Assembly (NCBI RefSeq): GCF_003614925.1
Contig: NZ_QYLP01000016.1
Location: 62,001 to 126,000, forward strand
Source: Arthrobacter celericrescens
GTDB taxonomy: Bacteria > Actinomycetota > Actinomycetes > Actinomycetales > Micrococcaceae
Reading direction: 5' to 3'
DNA: 64,000 nucleotides
Shown here: piece by piece, positions 25,497 through 34,048 of the stretch
Layout: each line of letters opens with the position of its first letter
Position numbering within the stretch: position 1 is the first letter of the stretch
Position numbers and translations under genes: made by a program
The notes under the pieces: generated by a model
Seen by the model: the letters and a program-made list of their open reading frames with translations, nothing else
Database searches by the model: none
Told to the model about the DNA's origin: nothing

Positions 25497-26759
25497 GTGC
25501 CTGTATACCTGGACCATGCCGCCACCACCCCGATCGCTCCGGCCGCCCTCGAGGCGATGACCCGCGAGTTGGCCCGGACCGGCAACCCCTCCTCCCTGCA
25601 CGCGTCCGGCCGGCGCGCCCGGCGCTCCGTGGAGGATGCCCGGGAAACCCTGGCTGCCGCCGCCGGCGCACACCCCTCCGAGGTCATCTTCACTTCCGGC
25701 GGGACCGAAGCGGACAACCTGGCAGTCAAGGGCTTGTTCTGGAGCCGCCGCGACGAAGACCCGCGCCGGACCCGCATCCTCTGCTCCGCCGTCGAGCATC
25801 ATGCGGTGCAGGACACCGTCGAGTGGCTGGAACGGCACGAAGGCGCCGAAGCCGTCTGGCTGCCCGTGGATGCGGACGGAGTGGTCAAGCTGGAGGCGTT
25901 CAAAGCGGAACTGGAACGCGACCCGTCATCCGTTGCCCTGGTGACCGTCATGTGGGCCAACAACGAGGTGGGCAGCATCCAGCCGGTCCGCCAGATCGTG
26001 GACCTGGCCGCGGCACACGGCATCCCGGTGCACTCGGACGCCGTGCAGGCCTTCGGCGCACTTCCGGTCAACTTCAGGGAATCCGGCCTGGCGGCGATGT
26101 CCGTCTCCGGGCACAAGATCGGCGGGCCGGTGGGCGTGGGGGCCCTGTTCCTGGGCCGCTCGGTCAAGCTGACGCCGGTGCAGCACGGCGGCGGCCAGGA
26201 ACGGGACGTGCGCTCGGGAACCCTTGATACCGCCTCGATCGCCGCGTTCGCCGCCGCCGCAGGTTCAGTGGCCACCGGGCTGTCCGAGGAAAGCGCGCGG
26301 ATCGCGGCACTGCGGGACAGGCTGATCGACGGCGTCCGGGCGGCGGTGCCCGAAGCCGTGCTCCGCGGGGCACCGGGCGACGGCCGGCTGCCGAACAATG
26401 CCCACTTCACCTTCCCGGGCTGCGAGGGGGACTCCCTGCTGTTCCTGCTGGACCTTGCCGGCGTCGAATCCTCCACGGGCTCGGCGTGCACGGCCGGGGT
26501 TCCCCGCCCCTCCCATGTGTTGCTGGCGATGGGGCTGGACGAGGACACAGCCCGCGGGGCACAGCGCTTCAGCCTGGGCCACACCTCAAGCGAGGCCGAC
26601 GTCGACGCCTTGCTCAAGGCCCTGCCGGACGCCTATGTCCGGGCGAAACAGGCGGGCATGGCCGGGCACGAGTCCAGCATCCAGACAGCGGCCACCGCGG
26701 CACGGTCCGCGGGGTCGGTGGCCGGCGGACCGGCGCCGTCCGGCCCGGCCGGGAGTTAG
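25497..26759 (+). CDS. Cysteine desulfurase (IscS/NifS class)
   Basis: PLP-dependent enzyme of 420 residues that removes sulfur from cysteine as a protein persulfide. Hallmarks: [12 protein letters not shown] start, substrate loop, PLP lysine K207 in SVSGHKIGG, and the catalytic C331 in [10 protein letters not shown], a class I (IscS/NifS-like) loop. In mycobacteria and relatives the orthologue lies beside mnmA and supplies sulfur for tRNA 2-thiolation; mnmA is 1.4 kb away here on the same strand, separated by an oppositely oriented oxidoreductase gene. The ~30 C-terminal residues are an Ala/Gly/Pro-rich extension. GTG start 34 bp after the regulator stop; probably leaderless. Confidence 0.92.
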   Translation: MPVYLDHAATTPIAPAALEAMTRELARTGNPSSLHASGRRARRSVEDARETLAAAAGAHPSEVIFTSGGTEADNLAVKGLFWSRRDEDPRRTRILCSAVEHHAVQDTVEWLERHEGAEAVWLPVDADGVVKLEAFKAELERDPSSVALVTVMWANNEVGSIQPVRQIVDLAAAHGIPVHSDAVQAFGALPVNFRESGLAAMSVSGHKIGGPVGVGALFLGRSVKLTPVQHGGGQERDVRSGTLDTASIAAFAAAAGSVATGLSEESARIAALRDRLIDGVRAAVPEAVLRGAPGDGRLPNNAHFTFPGCEGDSLLFLLDLAGVESSTGSACTAGVPRPSHVLLAMGLDEDTARGAQRFSLGHTSSEADVDALLKALPDAYVRAKQAGMAGHESSIQTAATAARSAGSVAGGPAPSGPAGS

Positions 26760-26760
26760 C

Positions 26761-27999
26761 TCAGGCGTCCGGAAGCAGCTCCTCCAGGGCCACGTCCGGA
26801 TCGGCCAGCCGTGCGGGATCCAGCTGCACGCGCCCGGTAATCAGGGCCTTGATGGTCTTGTGCACCTTCGGCCGGTTGATGCTCATCCCGGCGACCACCG
26901 CCCCGCCGTCGAGCCAGAAGGCCAGGAAGCTGCCGTCGTCCATCGAACCGCGCAGCAAGGGGCTTTGGCCGGCGGCCAGTGACGGGAATCCGGAATACTC
27001 CATGGCGACGTCGAACTGGTCCGTATAGAAGTAGGGCACCATGTCCAGCTTCGCGTCCTGGCCGAGCATGGCCCTGGCGGCCACCTTTCCGCCCATGAGG
27101 GCGTTGTACCAGTGCTCGCTGCGGTGGTGTTCCCCGGTGAAGGGGTGCAGGGCGTTGGCGACGTCCCCGGCGGCAAACACATCGGGGCTGCTGGTGCGCA
27201 GGTTCGCGTCCACCAGGATCCCGTTCTCCAGGGTCAGTCCGGCCTTCTCGGCGAGGGCGGTGTCTGGAATGACGCCTGCCGCGATGACCACGAGGTCCGC
27301 CGGGAGCTCCTCCCCGGAATCGGTGACGACGGCGCCGGCCCGGCCGTCGGTGCCCGTGATCTCCTTGGCGCTCGCCGGCAGCCGGAACTGCACGCCGCGG
27401 GATTCGTGCAGGTCACGGAAGAAGGCGCCAAGCTCCGGACCGATGGCCGTGGACAGCGGGATGTCCTCCAGGCCCAGCAGCGTGACCTCGTTGCCGTAAC
27501 TGCGGGCGGCGGCCGCGAGTTCCATGCCGATCCAGCCGGAACCGACCATGACGAGGTGCCGTCCGCCGTCGGACAGTTCAGCCTTCAGCCGGCGCGAGTC
27601 GTCCAGGGTGCGGAAGGTGCTGACACCGGCCAGTTCGCTTCCCGGCAGGGGCAGCTTCCTCGGCTGGGCGCCGGTGGCGATCAGGAGCTTCGAATACCCC
27701 AGTTCCTTCCCGGACGCGAGACGGACGGCATGGGCCGGCGGATCCGCCTCGACCACGGGATCGCCAATCAGGAGTTCGACGCCGTTCTCCCCGTACCAGT
27801 CGGGCGGCACCACCGGGACCTTGTCTTCGCCGTCTTTGCCGAGGAGGAATTCCTTGGAAAGCGGCGGCCTGAGGTAGGGCACCTGCGCTTCCGCGCAGGC
27901 GATGGTGATGGTGCCCGTGAAGCCTTCCGAGCGGAGGGTCCGGGCGGCGGTGGCGCCGGCCAGGCCCCCGCCGGCGATGACGATATTTCCGGTGTCCAT
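26761..27999 (-). CDS. FAD-dependent NAD(P)H:ferredoxin/rubredoxin reductase-like oxidoreductase
   Basis: A 412-residue two-dinucleotide-binding flavoprotein of the BphA4/rubredoxin reductase type. Motifs: N-terminal FAD-binding VIAGGGLAGATAA, the ATGAQPRKL segment, NAD(P)-binding VMVGSGWIGMELAAAA and the second FAD contact DVFAAGDVAN. A reductase domain of this type passes electrons from NAD(P)H to a ferredoxin or rubredoxin; no such partner is encoded nearby. ATG start; upstream is a strong promoter whose -10 lies in the element shared with the DoxX/SufR-like promoter. It ends 1 bp from the convergent cysteine desulfurase stop. Confidence 0.9.
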   Translation of the reverse strand: MDTGNIVIAGGGLAGATAARTLRSEGFTGTITIACAEAQVPYLRPPLSKEFLLGKDGEDKVPVVPPDWYGENGVELLIGDPVVEADPPAHAVRLASGKELGYSKLLIATGAQPRKLPLPGSELAGVSTFRTLDDSRRLKAELSDGGRHLVMVGSGWIGMELAAAARSYGNEVTLLGLEDIPLSTAIGPELGAFFRDLHESRGVQFRLPASAKEITGTDGRAGAVVTDSGEELPADLVVIAAGVIPDTALAEKAGLTLENGILVDANLRTSSPDVFAAGDVANALHPFTGEHHRSEHWYNALMGGKVAARAMLGQDAKLDMVPYFYTDQFDVAMEYSGFPSLAAGQSPLLRGSMDDGSFLAFWLDGGAVVAGMSINRPKVHKTIKALITGRVQLDPARLADPDVALEELLPDA

Positions 28000-28036
28000 G
28001 ATGCCTCGATTCCTGTCGGGTGGCTCGGTAATCGCA

Positions 28037-28084
28037 TCTAAAACCGTTAATTTTGACTTTAGAATCGGTGGAGGGAACGGTCAA
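28037..28084 (-). promoter_or_regulatory. Promoter and operator of the FAD oxidoreductase gene
   Basis: Minus strand: -35 TTGACC (28084-28079), 17-nt spacer, -10 TAAAGT (28061-28056). The -10 sits in the right half of TCTAAA-N15-TTTAGA (28037-28063), which over 30 bp resembles the element at 24719-24748 with both half-sites and the TTGA core identical. The promoter-operator geometry is the same at both places. Confidence 0.7.
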
Positions 28085-28178
28085 GGGTTTCCGGGCCGGA
28101 ACCGGCAGACGCTAGAATGGACGGGCGTGCGGTGTCTTCCGGCGCACTATTCCTCCCCATATCCAGCAGAAAGCCAGC

Positions 28179-29318
28179 ATGCGAGTACTTGCAGCCATGA
28201 GCGGCGGAGTCGATTCCGCCGTTGCCGCCGCCCGCGCCGTCGAGGCGGGGCACGACGTCGTCGGGGTCCACCTGGCGCTGTCCCGCATGCCCGGAACGCT
28301 CCGCACAGGAAGCCGCGGCTGCTGCACCATCGAAGACTCCCGGGACGCCTGGCGTGCCTGCGACGTGCTGGGCATTCCCTACTATGTGTGGGACTTCTCG
28401 GAGCGCTTCAAGGAAGACGTCGTCCAGGATTTCATCGATGAATACGCTGCCGGCCGCACCCCCAACCCCTGCATGCGCTGCAACGAGCGCATCAAGTTCG
28501 CCGCCCTGCTGGAAAAGGCGATCGCCCTGGGCTTCGACGCCGTGTGCACCGGCCACTACGCCAAGGTCATCACCGACGCCGACGGCAACCCGGAACTGCA
28601 CCGCGCCGCGGACTGGGCCAAGGACCAGAGCTACGTGCTCGGCGTGCTGACCCACGAACAGCTCAAGCACTCCATGTTCCCCCTCGCGGACACCCCCTCC
28701 AAGGCTGAGGTCCGCGCCGAAGCCGAACGCCGCGGCCTGTCCGTGGCCAACAAGCCGGACAGCCACGACATCTGCTTCATCTCCGACGGCGACACCCGCG
28801 GCTGGCTCGCGGAGAAGATCGAGATGACCACCGGCGACATCGTCGACGAGACCGGTGCCAAGGTCGGCGAGCACCCCGGTGCCAACGCCTTCACCGTGGG
28901 ACAGCGCCGCGGCCTGAAGCTCGGCACGCCCGCGGCCGACGGCAAGCCGCGCTTCGTCCTGGAGATCCGCCCCAAGGAGAACAAGGTGGTGGTGGGTCCC
29001 GAGGCCCTCCTTGCCATCGACGAGATCCGCGGCATCAAGGTCTCCTGGGCCGGCTTGCCGATCGCCGAGGTCGGCACCGGGGCGGAGTTCGAGTGCCACG
29101 CCCAGGTCCGTGCGCACGGCGACCCCGTGCCCGCCCGTGCCCGGGTGGAAGCCGTCCTGGATGATTCCGGCGTGGAGCGCGAAGGCGTGGTGGTCACCCT
29201 CAACGAGCCGCTGCGCGGCGTGGCCCCCGGCCAGACCGTGGTGCTGTACCAGGGAAGCCGGGTGCTGGGCCAGGCCACCATCGACGCCGCCCGCTCGCTG
29301 CAGCGCGCCGCGCTCTAA
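28179..29318 (+). CDS. mnmA: tRNA-specific 2-thiouridylase MnmA
   Basis: A 379-residue enzyme that makes 2-thiouridine at wobble position 34 of tRNA-Lys, -Glu and -Gln, taking sulfur from a cysteine desulfurase. The PP-loop [15 protein letters not shown] (residues 6-20) adenylates the uridine; the catalytic cysteines are in [14 protein letters not shown] and [11 protein letters not shown]. Full family length. ATG 28179 begins the conserved [20 protein letters not shown] hexamer (28113-28118) may be its -10. The gene is divergent from the FAD oxidoreductase gene, whose operator is about 115 bp upstream. Confidence 0.96.
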   Translation: MRVLAAMSGGVDSAVAAARAVEAGHDVVGVHLALSRMPGTLRTGSRGCCTIEDSRDAWRACDVLGIPYYVWDFSERFKEDVVQDFIDEYAAGRTPNPCMRCNERIKFAALLEKAIALGFDAVCTGHYAKVITDADGNPELHRAADWAKDQSYVLGVLTHEQLKHSMFPLADTPSKAEVRAEAERRGLSVANKPDSHDICFISDGDTRGWLAEKIEMTTGDIVDETGAKVGEHPGANAFTVGQRRGLKLGTPAADGKPRFVLEIRPKENKVVVGPEALLAIDEIRGIKVSWAGLPIAEVGTGAEFECHAQVRAHGDPVPARARVEAVLDDSGVEREGVVVTLNEPLRGVAPGQTVVLYQGSRVLGQATIDAARSLQRAAL

Positions 29319-29458
29319 GGGCGGGGCTGCCTGCCGCCGTCGTGCACTAAGCCCGCAGGACGCCGTCGGGCGCCATTGCCTCCGGCTCCTGACGGGCAGA
29401 TACTTGGCTATGCAGCATTCGGCTGCGGATTTGCTGGGGTTCCGCGCAGGGGGCGGCG

Positions 29459-31090
29459 ATGGCTGTGGCATTTCAGGACAAGGCCCCGGGGGACATCAAG
29501 GCCGGGCAGATGATCCCCCTGACCGTTCTCGCGGAGGGGCCCATCGGAAGCAACGGCCTGGCCCCGATCACCACGCAGTTGAGGATTCCCGTCGAGCGGC
29601 TGCGCCGGGGACCCACCGGCCACCGGCTGAGCGTGCACATCAGGAAGTGGCGCGGCACCAACGTGGTCCCCGTGTCGTTGACGGTCCCGGGAAACCCCTG
29701 GCAGTTCATCTCCGAGGATCCGCCCGCCGAACTGCGGGACCTGCTGGACGATTCGCGTTTCCTCGCCCAGCACGTCTACGGAGTGGCGGCTTCCACCCTG
29801 CACCTCTTCGAATCGACCCTTGGCCGGCGCATGCCCTGGCACCCCGAGGGGCGGCTGATCCTCAAGGCCCGGGACCTGGTGACCGCGACGGACACCGGAT
29901 ACGAACGCGGCACCAACATCATCCGGTTCGGCTCCATCGATCGCATGGGCTACAAGGTCCCCACCGCACTCTTCCGTGACATCGTGGCCCACGAGGTCAC
30001 CCATGCGATCCTCGACGGATTCCGCCCGGCGTGGGCGGATCAGCTCGCAGGGATCGAGCAGCTTGCCATGCACGAGGCCCTGGCCGACCTGGTGGCGATC
30101 CTCTCCGTGTTCTCCTCCCGGGACGTCGTGTACCGGCAACTGCTCGCCGCGGCGGGGAAGGCGGGTTCGGACACCGCGCTCGACGACGACGCCCTGATGC
30201 ATACGCTCTTCGACTTCGCCAGGGACCTGTATGCGCGAGGTCCACTGCGGGAGCCCTTCGCCGATGCCGTCCCGGACAACTGGCAGGATCTGCCCGAACC
30301 ACACGTCCGCGGAACCGCGGTGGTGGGCGCAGTGCTGCGGGCGGTCCACCGGCTGTGGATGGAACGCAACCGCCGCATGGGCGAAGGACAGAGCCTGCAG
30401 CAGTTGGCGGATTCCGGGTCGATCGTGGGCACCCGGGTGCTCCGCATGGTCATCCGGGGCCTGTCCTATATGCCGCCGGTAGATGTCCTGTGGCGGGACC
30501 TGCTGAGGGGCATCATCGCCGCGGACCTGGACATGGTCCCGGAGGACCAGCACGGCTACCGGGAAGCGATCCAGGAAGAGTTTTCCAGGATCGGGATCCG
30601 GCGGGTTTCCCTGGCCAACATTTCCGGCGTAGAGAACTACCGGGGCCTGCGCTACCCGGTCCGGCTCGCCGCCTTGGGCTCGGATCCGCAGGAGGTCCAG
30701 CGTTTCGTCTGGGAAAACCCCCGGTTGCTCGACGCCGCCCGCCTGGAACGGCGCACCCCGCTCAGTTCCACCCGGGTGCGGACGTCCGAGCGGGTATCGC
30801 CCGACGGCTTCGTGGTCTCGGAAATCGGTGCGTCCTTTATCCAGACGGTGCGCATGAGCCGCCGCGAGGCCTCGGTCAGGCTGGGACTGAAGACCAAGAG
30901 CGAGTACGTGGACATCCGCGGCGGGGGGCTGCTGCGTTTCGACGCCGGCGGCCGGTTGGTCTACGCGGCGCTCAAGCCCGTCATGTCCCGGGAGCGGCAG
31001 ACCGCGATGTTCGTCTCGGACGAGCAGCACGCCGCCGAACAGCAGGTGTCCAGCGGCGTGCAGGGCAGGTTCCACCGCACCGGCGACTGA
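29459..31090 (+). CDS. Gluzincin-like HExxH metallopeptidase of unknown family
   Basis: A 543-residue soluble protein without signal peptide. The central part carries HEVTH at residues 178-182 and a downstream HEALADLVAIL with E206 and D210, 24 residues after the second histidine; this HExxH-plus-E(xxxD) layout is that of gluzincins such as thermolysin, so H178, H182 and E206 would bind zinc. Flanking regions (N-terminal ~110 residues and a beta-rich C-terminus from ~430) match no family I recognise. The gene is convergent with a metacaspase gene 27 bp away, so two predicted proteases are neighbours. A protein-protein or immunity function is speculative. ATG start; weak ribosome-binding site. 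Confidence 0.78.
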   Translation: MAVAFQDKAPGDIKAGQMIPLTVLAEGPIGSNGLAPITTQLRIPVERLRRGPTGHRLSVHIRKWRGTNVVPVSLTVPGNPWQFISEDPPAELRDLLDDSRFLAQHVYGVAASTLHLFESTLGRRMPWHPEGRLILKARDLVTATDTGYERGTNIIRFGSIDRMGYKVPTALFRDIVAHEVTHAILDGFRPAWADQLAGIEQLAMHEALADLVAILSVFSSRDVVYRQLLAAAGKAGSDTALDDDALMHTLFDFARDLYARGPLREPFADAVPDNWQDLPEPHVRGTAVVGAVLRAVHRLWMERNRRMGEGQSLQQLADSGSIVGTRVLRMVIRGLSYMPPVDVLWRDLLRGIIAADLDMVPEDQHGYREAIQEEFSRIGIRRVSLANISGVENYRGLRYPVRLAALGSDPQEVQRFVWENPRLLDAARLERRTPLSSTRVRTSERVSPDGFVVSEIGASFIQTVRMSRREASVRLGLKTKSEYVDIRGGGLLRFDAGGRLVYAALKPVMSRERQTAMFVSDEQHAAEQQVSSGVQGRFHRTGD

Positions 31091-31117
31091 GGCTGGGCCG
31101 GTCCAGCCGCCCCGCGC

Positions 31118-31951
31118 CTATCCCGGCGTTCCCCACGCGGCCTTGCGGGCCGCCGTCGACGCCTCCAGCTGTGCCACCTGGTCGAATCCCCCGGCCTTCA
31201 GGCCCTTGCTGACAGCCTTGAGGATGTCCGCACGGGGGAGGGTGCCGTCGGACTCCAGGGCCTTCACCAGGTTGTAGGTGAAGGCGCCGTTGTAGCGCTG
31301 GTCGAGGTAGGCATCGGCGGCGGTCTGGTCGGCACGGCAGGCAGCCATCAGTACGGGTTTCGTGGCGCCTCCCGCCTTGACCAGGTCCCGCAGCACACGG
31401 GTATCGCTGTATTCCGAGGCTGCCACCGCACGCGCCGTCGGCGCCGGCAGGAAGCGCGGGCGCCGGCCGGGCAGGAGGTCCAGCGACTTCAGCCCGGTGC
31501 CGCTGTGGCATGTGTCCAGCACGACCTCCATGAGCACGCCGTCGGGCAGCTTCGAAAACAGGTTGAAGAGCTCGTCGTCGGCGATCACAGTTTCCGGATC
31601 CCACGCGTCACCGGTGTTGTTGATGCCGTAACAGGCGAAGGCTTCATCCAGGCGGTCGGCTTCGTCCCCGCTGGTGTCCGGGATCTGCGTGCCGTGGCTG
31701 GAGAAGGTGAATACCAGGTGATCAATGTCGCCCGAACCCGCAAGGTCCATGAGCCGGGACAACTCGGCCATGACGGCGTCCTTGTCCGCATCTGCATCGT
31801 GCAGGACCTTGATGCCGGAGGAAGGGAACCCGTAACGGCCCTCCAGCAGGGCCGCGAGATCGTTGGCGTCGTTGACACATCCCTGGAGCCAACTGGATTG
31901 CGGAAGGTACTTGAATTCATTGATGCCCACACAGAGGGCTGCCTTGTTCAT
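31118..31951 (-). CDS. Caspase-family (metacaspase, C14) cysteine protease
   Basis: A 277-residue stand-alone caspase-like domain. It starts with the fold's first strand (AALCVGINEFKYLP) and has the catalytic dyad H86 (TFSSHGTQIPD) and C148 (VVLDTCHSGTG). The DTSGDEADRLDEAFACYG segment matches the acidic substrate-pocket region of bacterial type I metacaspases, which cut after Arg or Lys. It carries no WD40, TPR or transmembrane domain, so the partner or trigger must be elsewhere. ATG with AAAGGA 7 nt upstream. Bacterial caspases occur in programmed cell death and in phage-defence modules; nothing here proves such a role. Confidence 0.92.
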   Translation of the reverse strand: MNKAALCVGINEFKYLPQSSWLQGCVNDANDLAALLEGRYGFPSSGIKVLHDADADKDAVMAELSRLMDLAGSGDIDHLVFTFSSHGTQIPDTSGDEADRLDEAFACYGINNTGDAWDPETVIADDELFNLFSKLPDGVLMEVVLDTCHSGTGLKSLDLLPGRRPRFLPAPTARAVAASEYSDTRVLRDLVKAGGATKPVLMAACRADQTAADAYLDQRYNGAFTYNLVKALESDGTLPRADILKAVSKGLKAGGFDQVAQLEASTAARKAAWGTPG

Positions 31952-32328
31952 GAGCGCGTCCTTTGACCGGAAGTTGCGCGGATTCAGCTAGGCGGCCCCA
32001 AGCTCCGCCGCCAGGACGGCCCTCCTGCGGCGAAGCGCATGAGGGCCGACGAGCACAACCTGCTCCGGGCGGGCCGGAAGGCCGACGGCTGCGGCGGGCC
32101 ACGAAGCACCTCAACCTTATTCCCGGGGCAGGGCCGCGGCAATGGACTCGGAGGGTCCCGGAGGAATCCGATTATAAAGTTTGTGTTTCAAATCACAGGA
32201 AACCCTCTTTCCTGACCGATTGTTCTGGTTGAATCGGGGCATCAGCTGTGCGCGCCTCCCGGAAATCGTCCGAGGGCGGCACGCCGGACCCATCGAACAG
32301 CCGAATCCACAGAACGGAAAGTCCACTG
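31952..32328. other. Intergenic region between the metacaspase and the ABC importer
   Basis: 377 bp with divergent genes on both sides. The metacaspase-proximal part is GC-rich and contains an inverted repeat CGGCCCTC/GAGGGCCG (32017-32024, 32041-32048). The middle (32169-32235) is strikingly AT-rich, with ATTATAAA at 32171-32178 that could be a -10 on either strand (TATAAT read on the minus strand). I cannot match convincing -35 hexamers. No gene or known RNA was recognised. Confidence 0.45.
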
Positions 32329-33960
32329 ATGGCAATCAACAAGAAAGCCCTGCGATGCGCCATCGCGCTCGCAGGTGTCTCTGCCTTCGCTCTCACAGCC
32401 TGCACGGGCCCCTCGGGCGGTACGCCTTCCAACGGAGCCAGCGGTACGGCCAGCACCATCGCCTACGGCACCACCGACAAGGTGACCGCGCTGGATCCCG
32501 CGGGTTCCTATGACAACGGGTCGTTCATGGTGATGAACCAGATCTTCCCGTTCCTGCTCAACTCCAAGCCCGGCGGCGCAGATCCCGTTCCGGACATCGC
32601 CGAATCGGCCTCGTTCACCAAGCCCACCGAATACACGGTCAAGCTCAAGGCCGACCTGAAATGGGCCAACGGACACACCCTGGACTCCAAGGACGTGAAG
32701 TTCAGCTTCGACCGCCAAGTCAAGATCAAGGACCCGAACGGGCCGTCCTCCCTGCTGACCAACATCGACTCCATCAGCACCCCGGACGCACAGACGGTGG
32801 TCTTCACCCTCAAGCAGGCCAACGACCAGACCTTCGCCCAGATCCTTTCCAGCCCGGCCGGTCCGATCGTCGACGACGAGGTCTTCCCGGCTGACAAGCT
32901 CCTTTCCGACGAGGACATCGTCAAGGCGAAGGCCTTCCATGGGCAGTACACCATCGAGAGCTACAACAAGAACACGCTCGTCAGCCTCAAGCCCTACGCA
33001 GACTACAAGGGTGTGCTGGACAAGGCGGCCAACGGCGGCGCCACCATCAAGTACTACACCGACCAGAGCAACATGAAGCTGGACATCCAGCAGGGCAACC
33101 TGGACGTTGCCAACCGCAGCCTGAGCGCCACGGACATCGAGGACCTCAAAAAGGATTCCAAGGTCAAGGTCCACGTGGGACCCGGCGGTGAAATGCGGTA
33201 CATCGTCTTCAACTACAACGTGATGCCGTTCGGTGCCAAGACCGCCGACGCCGATCCCGCCAAGGCGCACGCCGTCCGGCAGGCCGTTGCACACCTCGTT
33301 GACCGCCAGGCGATTGCTGACCAGGTGTACAAGGGCACGTACCTGCCGCTGTGGTCCAACGTGCCGTCCGGGTTCGTCGGTGCCAATGAGTCCTTCAAGG
33401 AGCTCTACGGCGAGGACGGCAAGCCGAGCGAGGACAAGGCCAAGCAGGTCCTGTCCGACGCCGGTGTCAGCACCCCGGTGACCATCAAGCTCCAGTACAA
33501 CCCGGACCACTACGGCAAGTCCTCCGGCGACGAGTACGCCATGGTGAAGGACCAGCTGGAGAAGTCCGGCCTGTTCAAAGTTGACCTCCAGTCCACGGAA
33601 TGGGTCACCTACAACAAGGCGTCCAAGGCCGACACCTACCCGGTGCACCAGCTGGGCTGGTTCCCCGATTTCTCCGACTCGGACAACTACCTCACCCCGT
33701 TCTTCCCCAAGGGCGGCTTCATGAACAACCACTACTCCAACGCCGAGGTCGACCAGCTGATCGCCAAGCAGCTGACCGAATCGGACAAGGCCACCCGTGA
33801 GAAGGACATCCAGGATGTCCAGAAGCTGCTCGCGGAGGACATTTCCACCCTGCCGCTGCTGCAGGGTGCCCAGGTCGCCGTCGCCGGCGCAAGCGTCAAG
33901 GGTGTCGAATCCACCCTGGACGCGTCCTTCAAGTTCCGCCTGGGCAGCGTTTCGAAGTAA
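32329..33960 (+). CDS. Peptide-type ABC transporter substrate-binding lipoprotein
   Basis: A 543-residue solute-binding protein of the SBP_bac_5 (oligopeptide/dipeptide/nickel) family. The signal peptide ends in a lipobox (SAFALTACTG), so it is anchored to the outer face of the membrane. Family patterns include ITYGTTDKVTALDPA-like opening (AYGTTDKVTALDPAGSYDN), DLKWANGHTLDSKDVKFSFDR and the C-terminal FFPKGGFMNNHYSNAEVDQL. ATG 32329 has AACGGAAAG upstream and starts the signal peptide directly. First gene of a four-gene importer. A UUCG-loop hairpin follows the stop and may adjust expression relative to the permeases. Confidence 0.94.
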   Translation: MAINKKALRCAIALAGVSAFALTACTGPSGGTPSNGASGTASTIAYGTTDKVTALDPAGSYDNGSFMVMNQIFPFLLNSKPGGADPVPDIAESASFTKPTEYTVKLKADLKWANGHTLDSKDVKFSFDRQVKIKDPNGPSSLLTNIDSISTPDAQTVVFTLKQANDQTFAQILSSPAGPIVDDEVFPADKLLSDEDIVKAKAFHGQYTIESYNKNTLVSLKPYADYKGVLDKAANGGATIKYYTDQSNMKLDIQQGNLDVANRSLSATDIEDLKKDSKVKVHVGPGGEMRYIVFNYNVMPFGAKTADADPAKAHAVRQAVAHLVDRQAIADQVYKGTYLPLWSNVPSGFVGANESFKELYGEDGKPSEDKAKQVLSDAGVSTPVTIKLQYNPDHYGKSSGDEYAMVKDQLEKSGLFKVDLQSTEWVTYNKASKADTYPVHQLGWFPDFSDSDNYLTPFFPKGGFMNNHYSNAEVDQLIAKQLTESDKATREKDIQDVQKLLAEDISTLPLLQGAQVAVAGASVKGVESTLDASFKFRLGSVSK

Positions 33961-33969
33961 TTCGTCCAC

Positions 33970-33999
33970 GCAGGAGGCGGGGTTCGCCCCGCCTCCTGC
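33970..33999 (+). other. Intercistronic UUCG hairpin after the substrate-binding protein gene
   Basis: Perfect 13-bp GC-rich stem (33970-33982 with 33987-33999) closed by a TTCG tetraloop, 9 bp after the stop and 49 bp before the permease start. There is no T-tract. Such hairpins protect the upstream mRNA and give more binding protein than permease. Confidence 0.75.
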
Positions 34000-34048
34000 C
34001 GTGAGCAGGGCGATCGCCCGCGAAACGACTGTCTACAAAGGATTCCCC

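Noticed and set aside
32242..33969. 575-residue minus-strand open frame opposite the substrate-binding protein
   Set aside because: Shadow frame; the plus strand has a signal peptide, lipobox and full SBP_bac_5 pattern.
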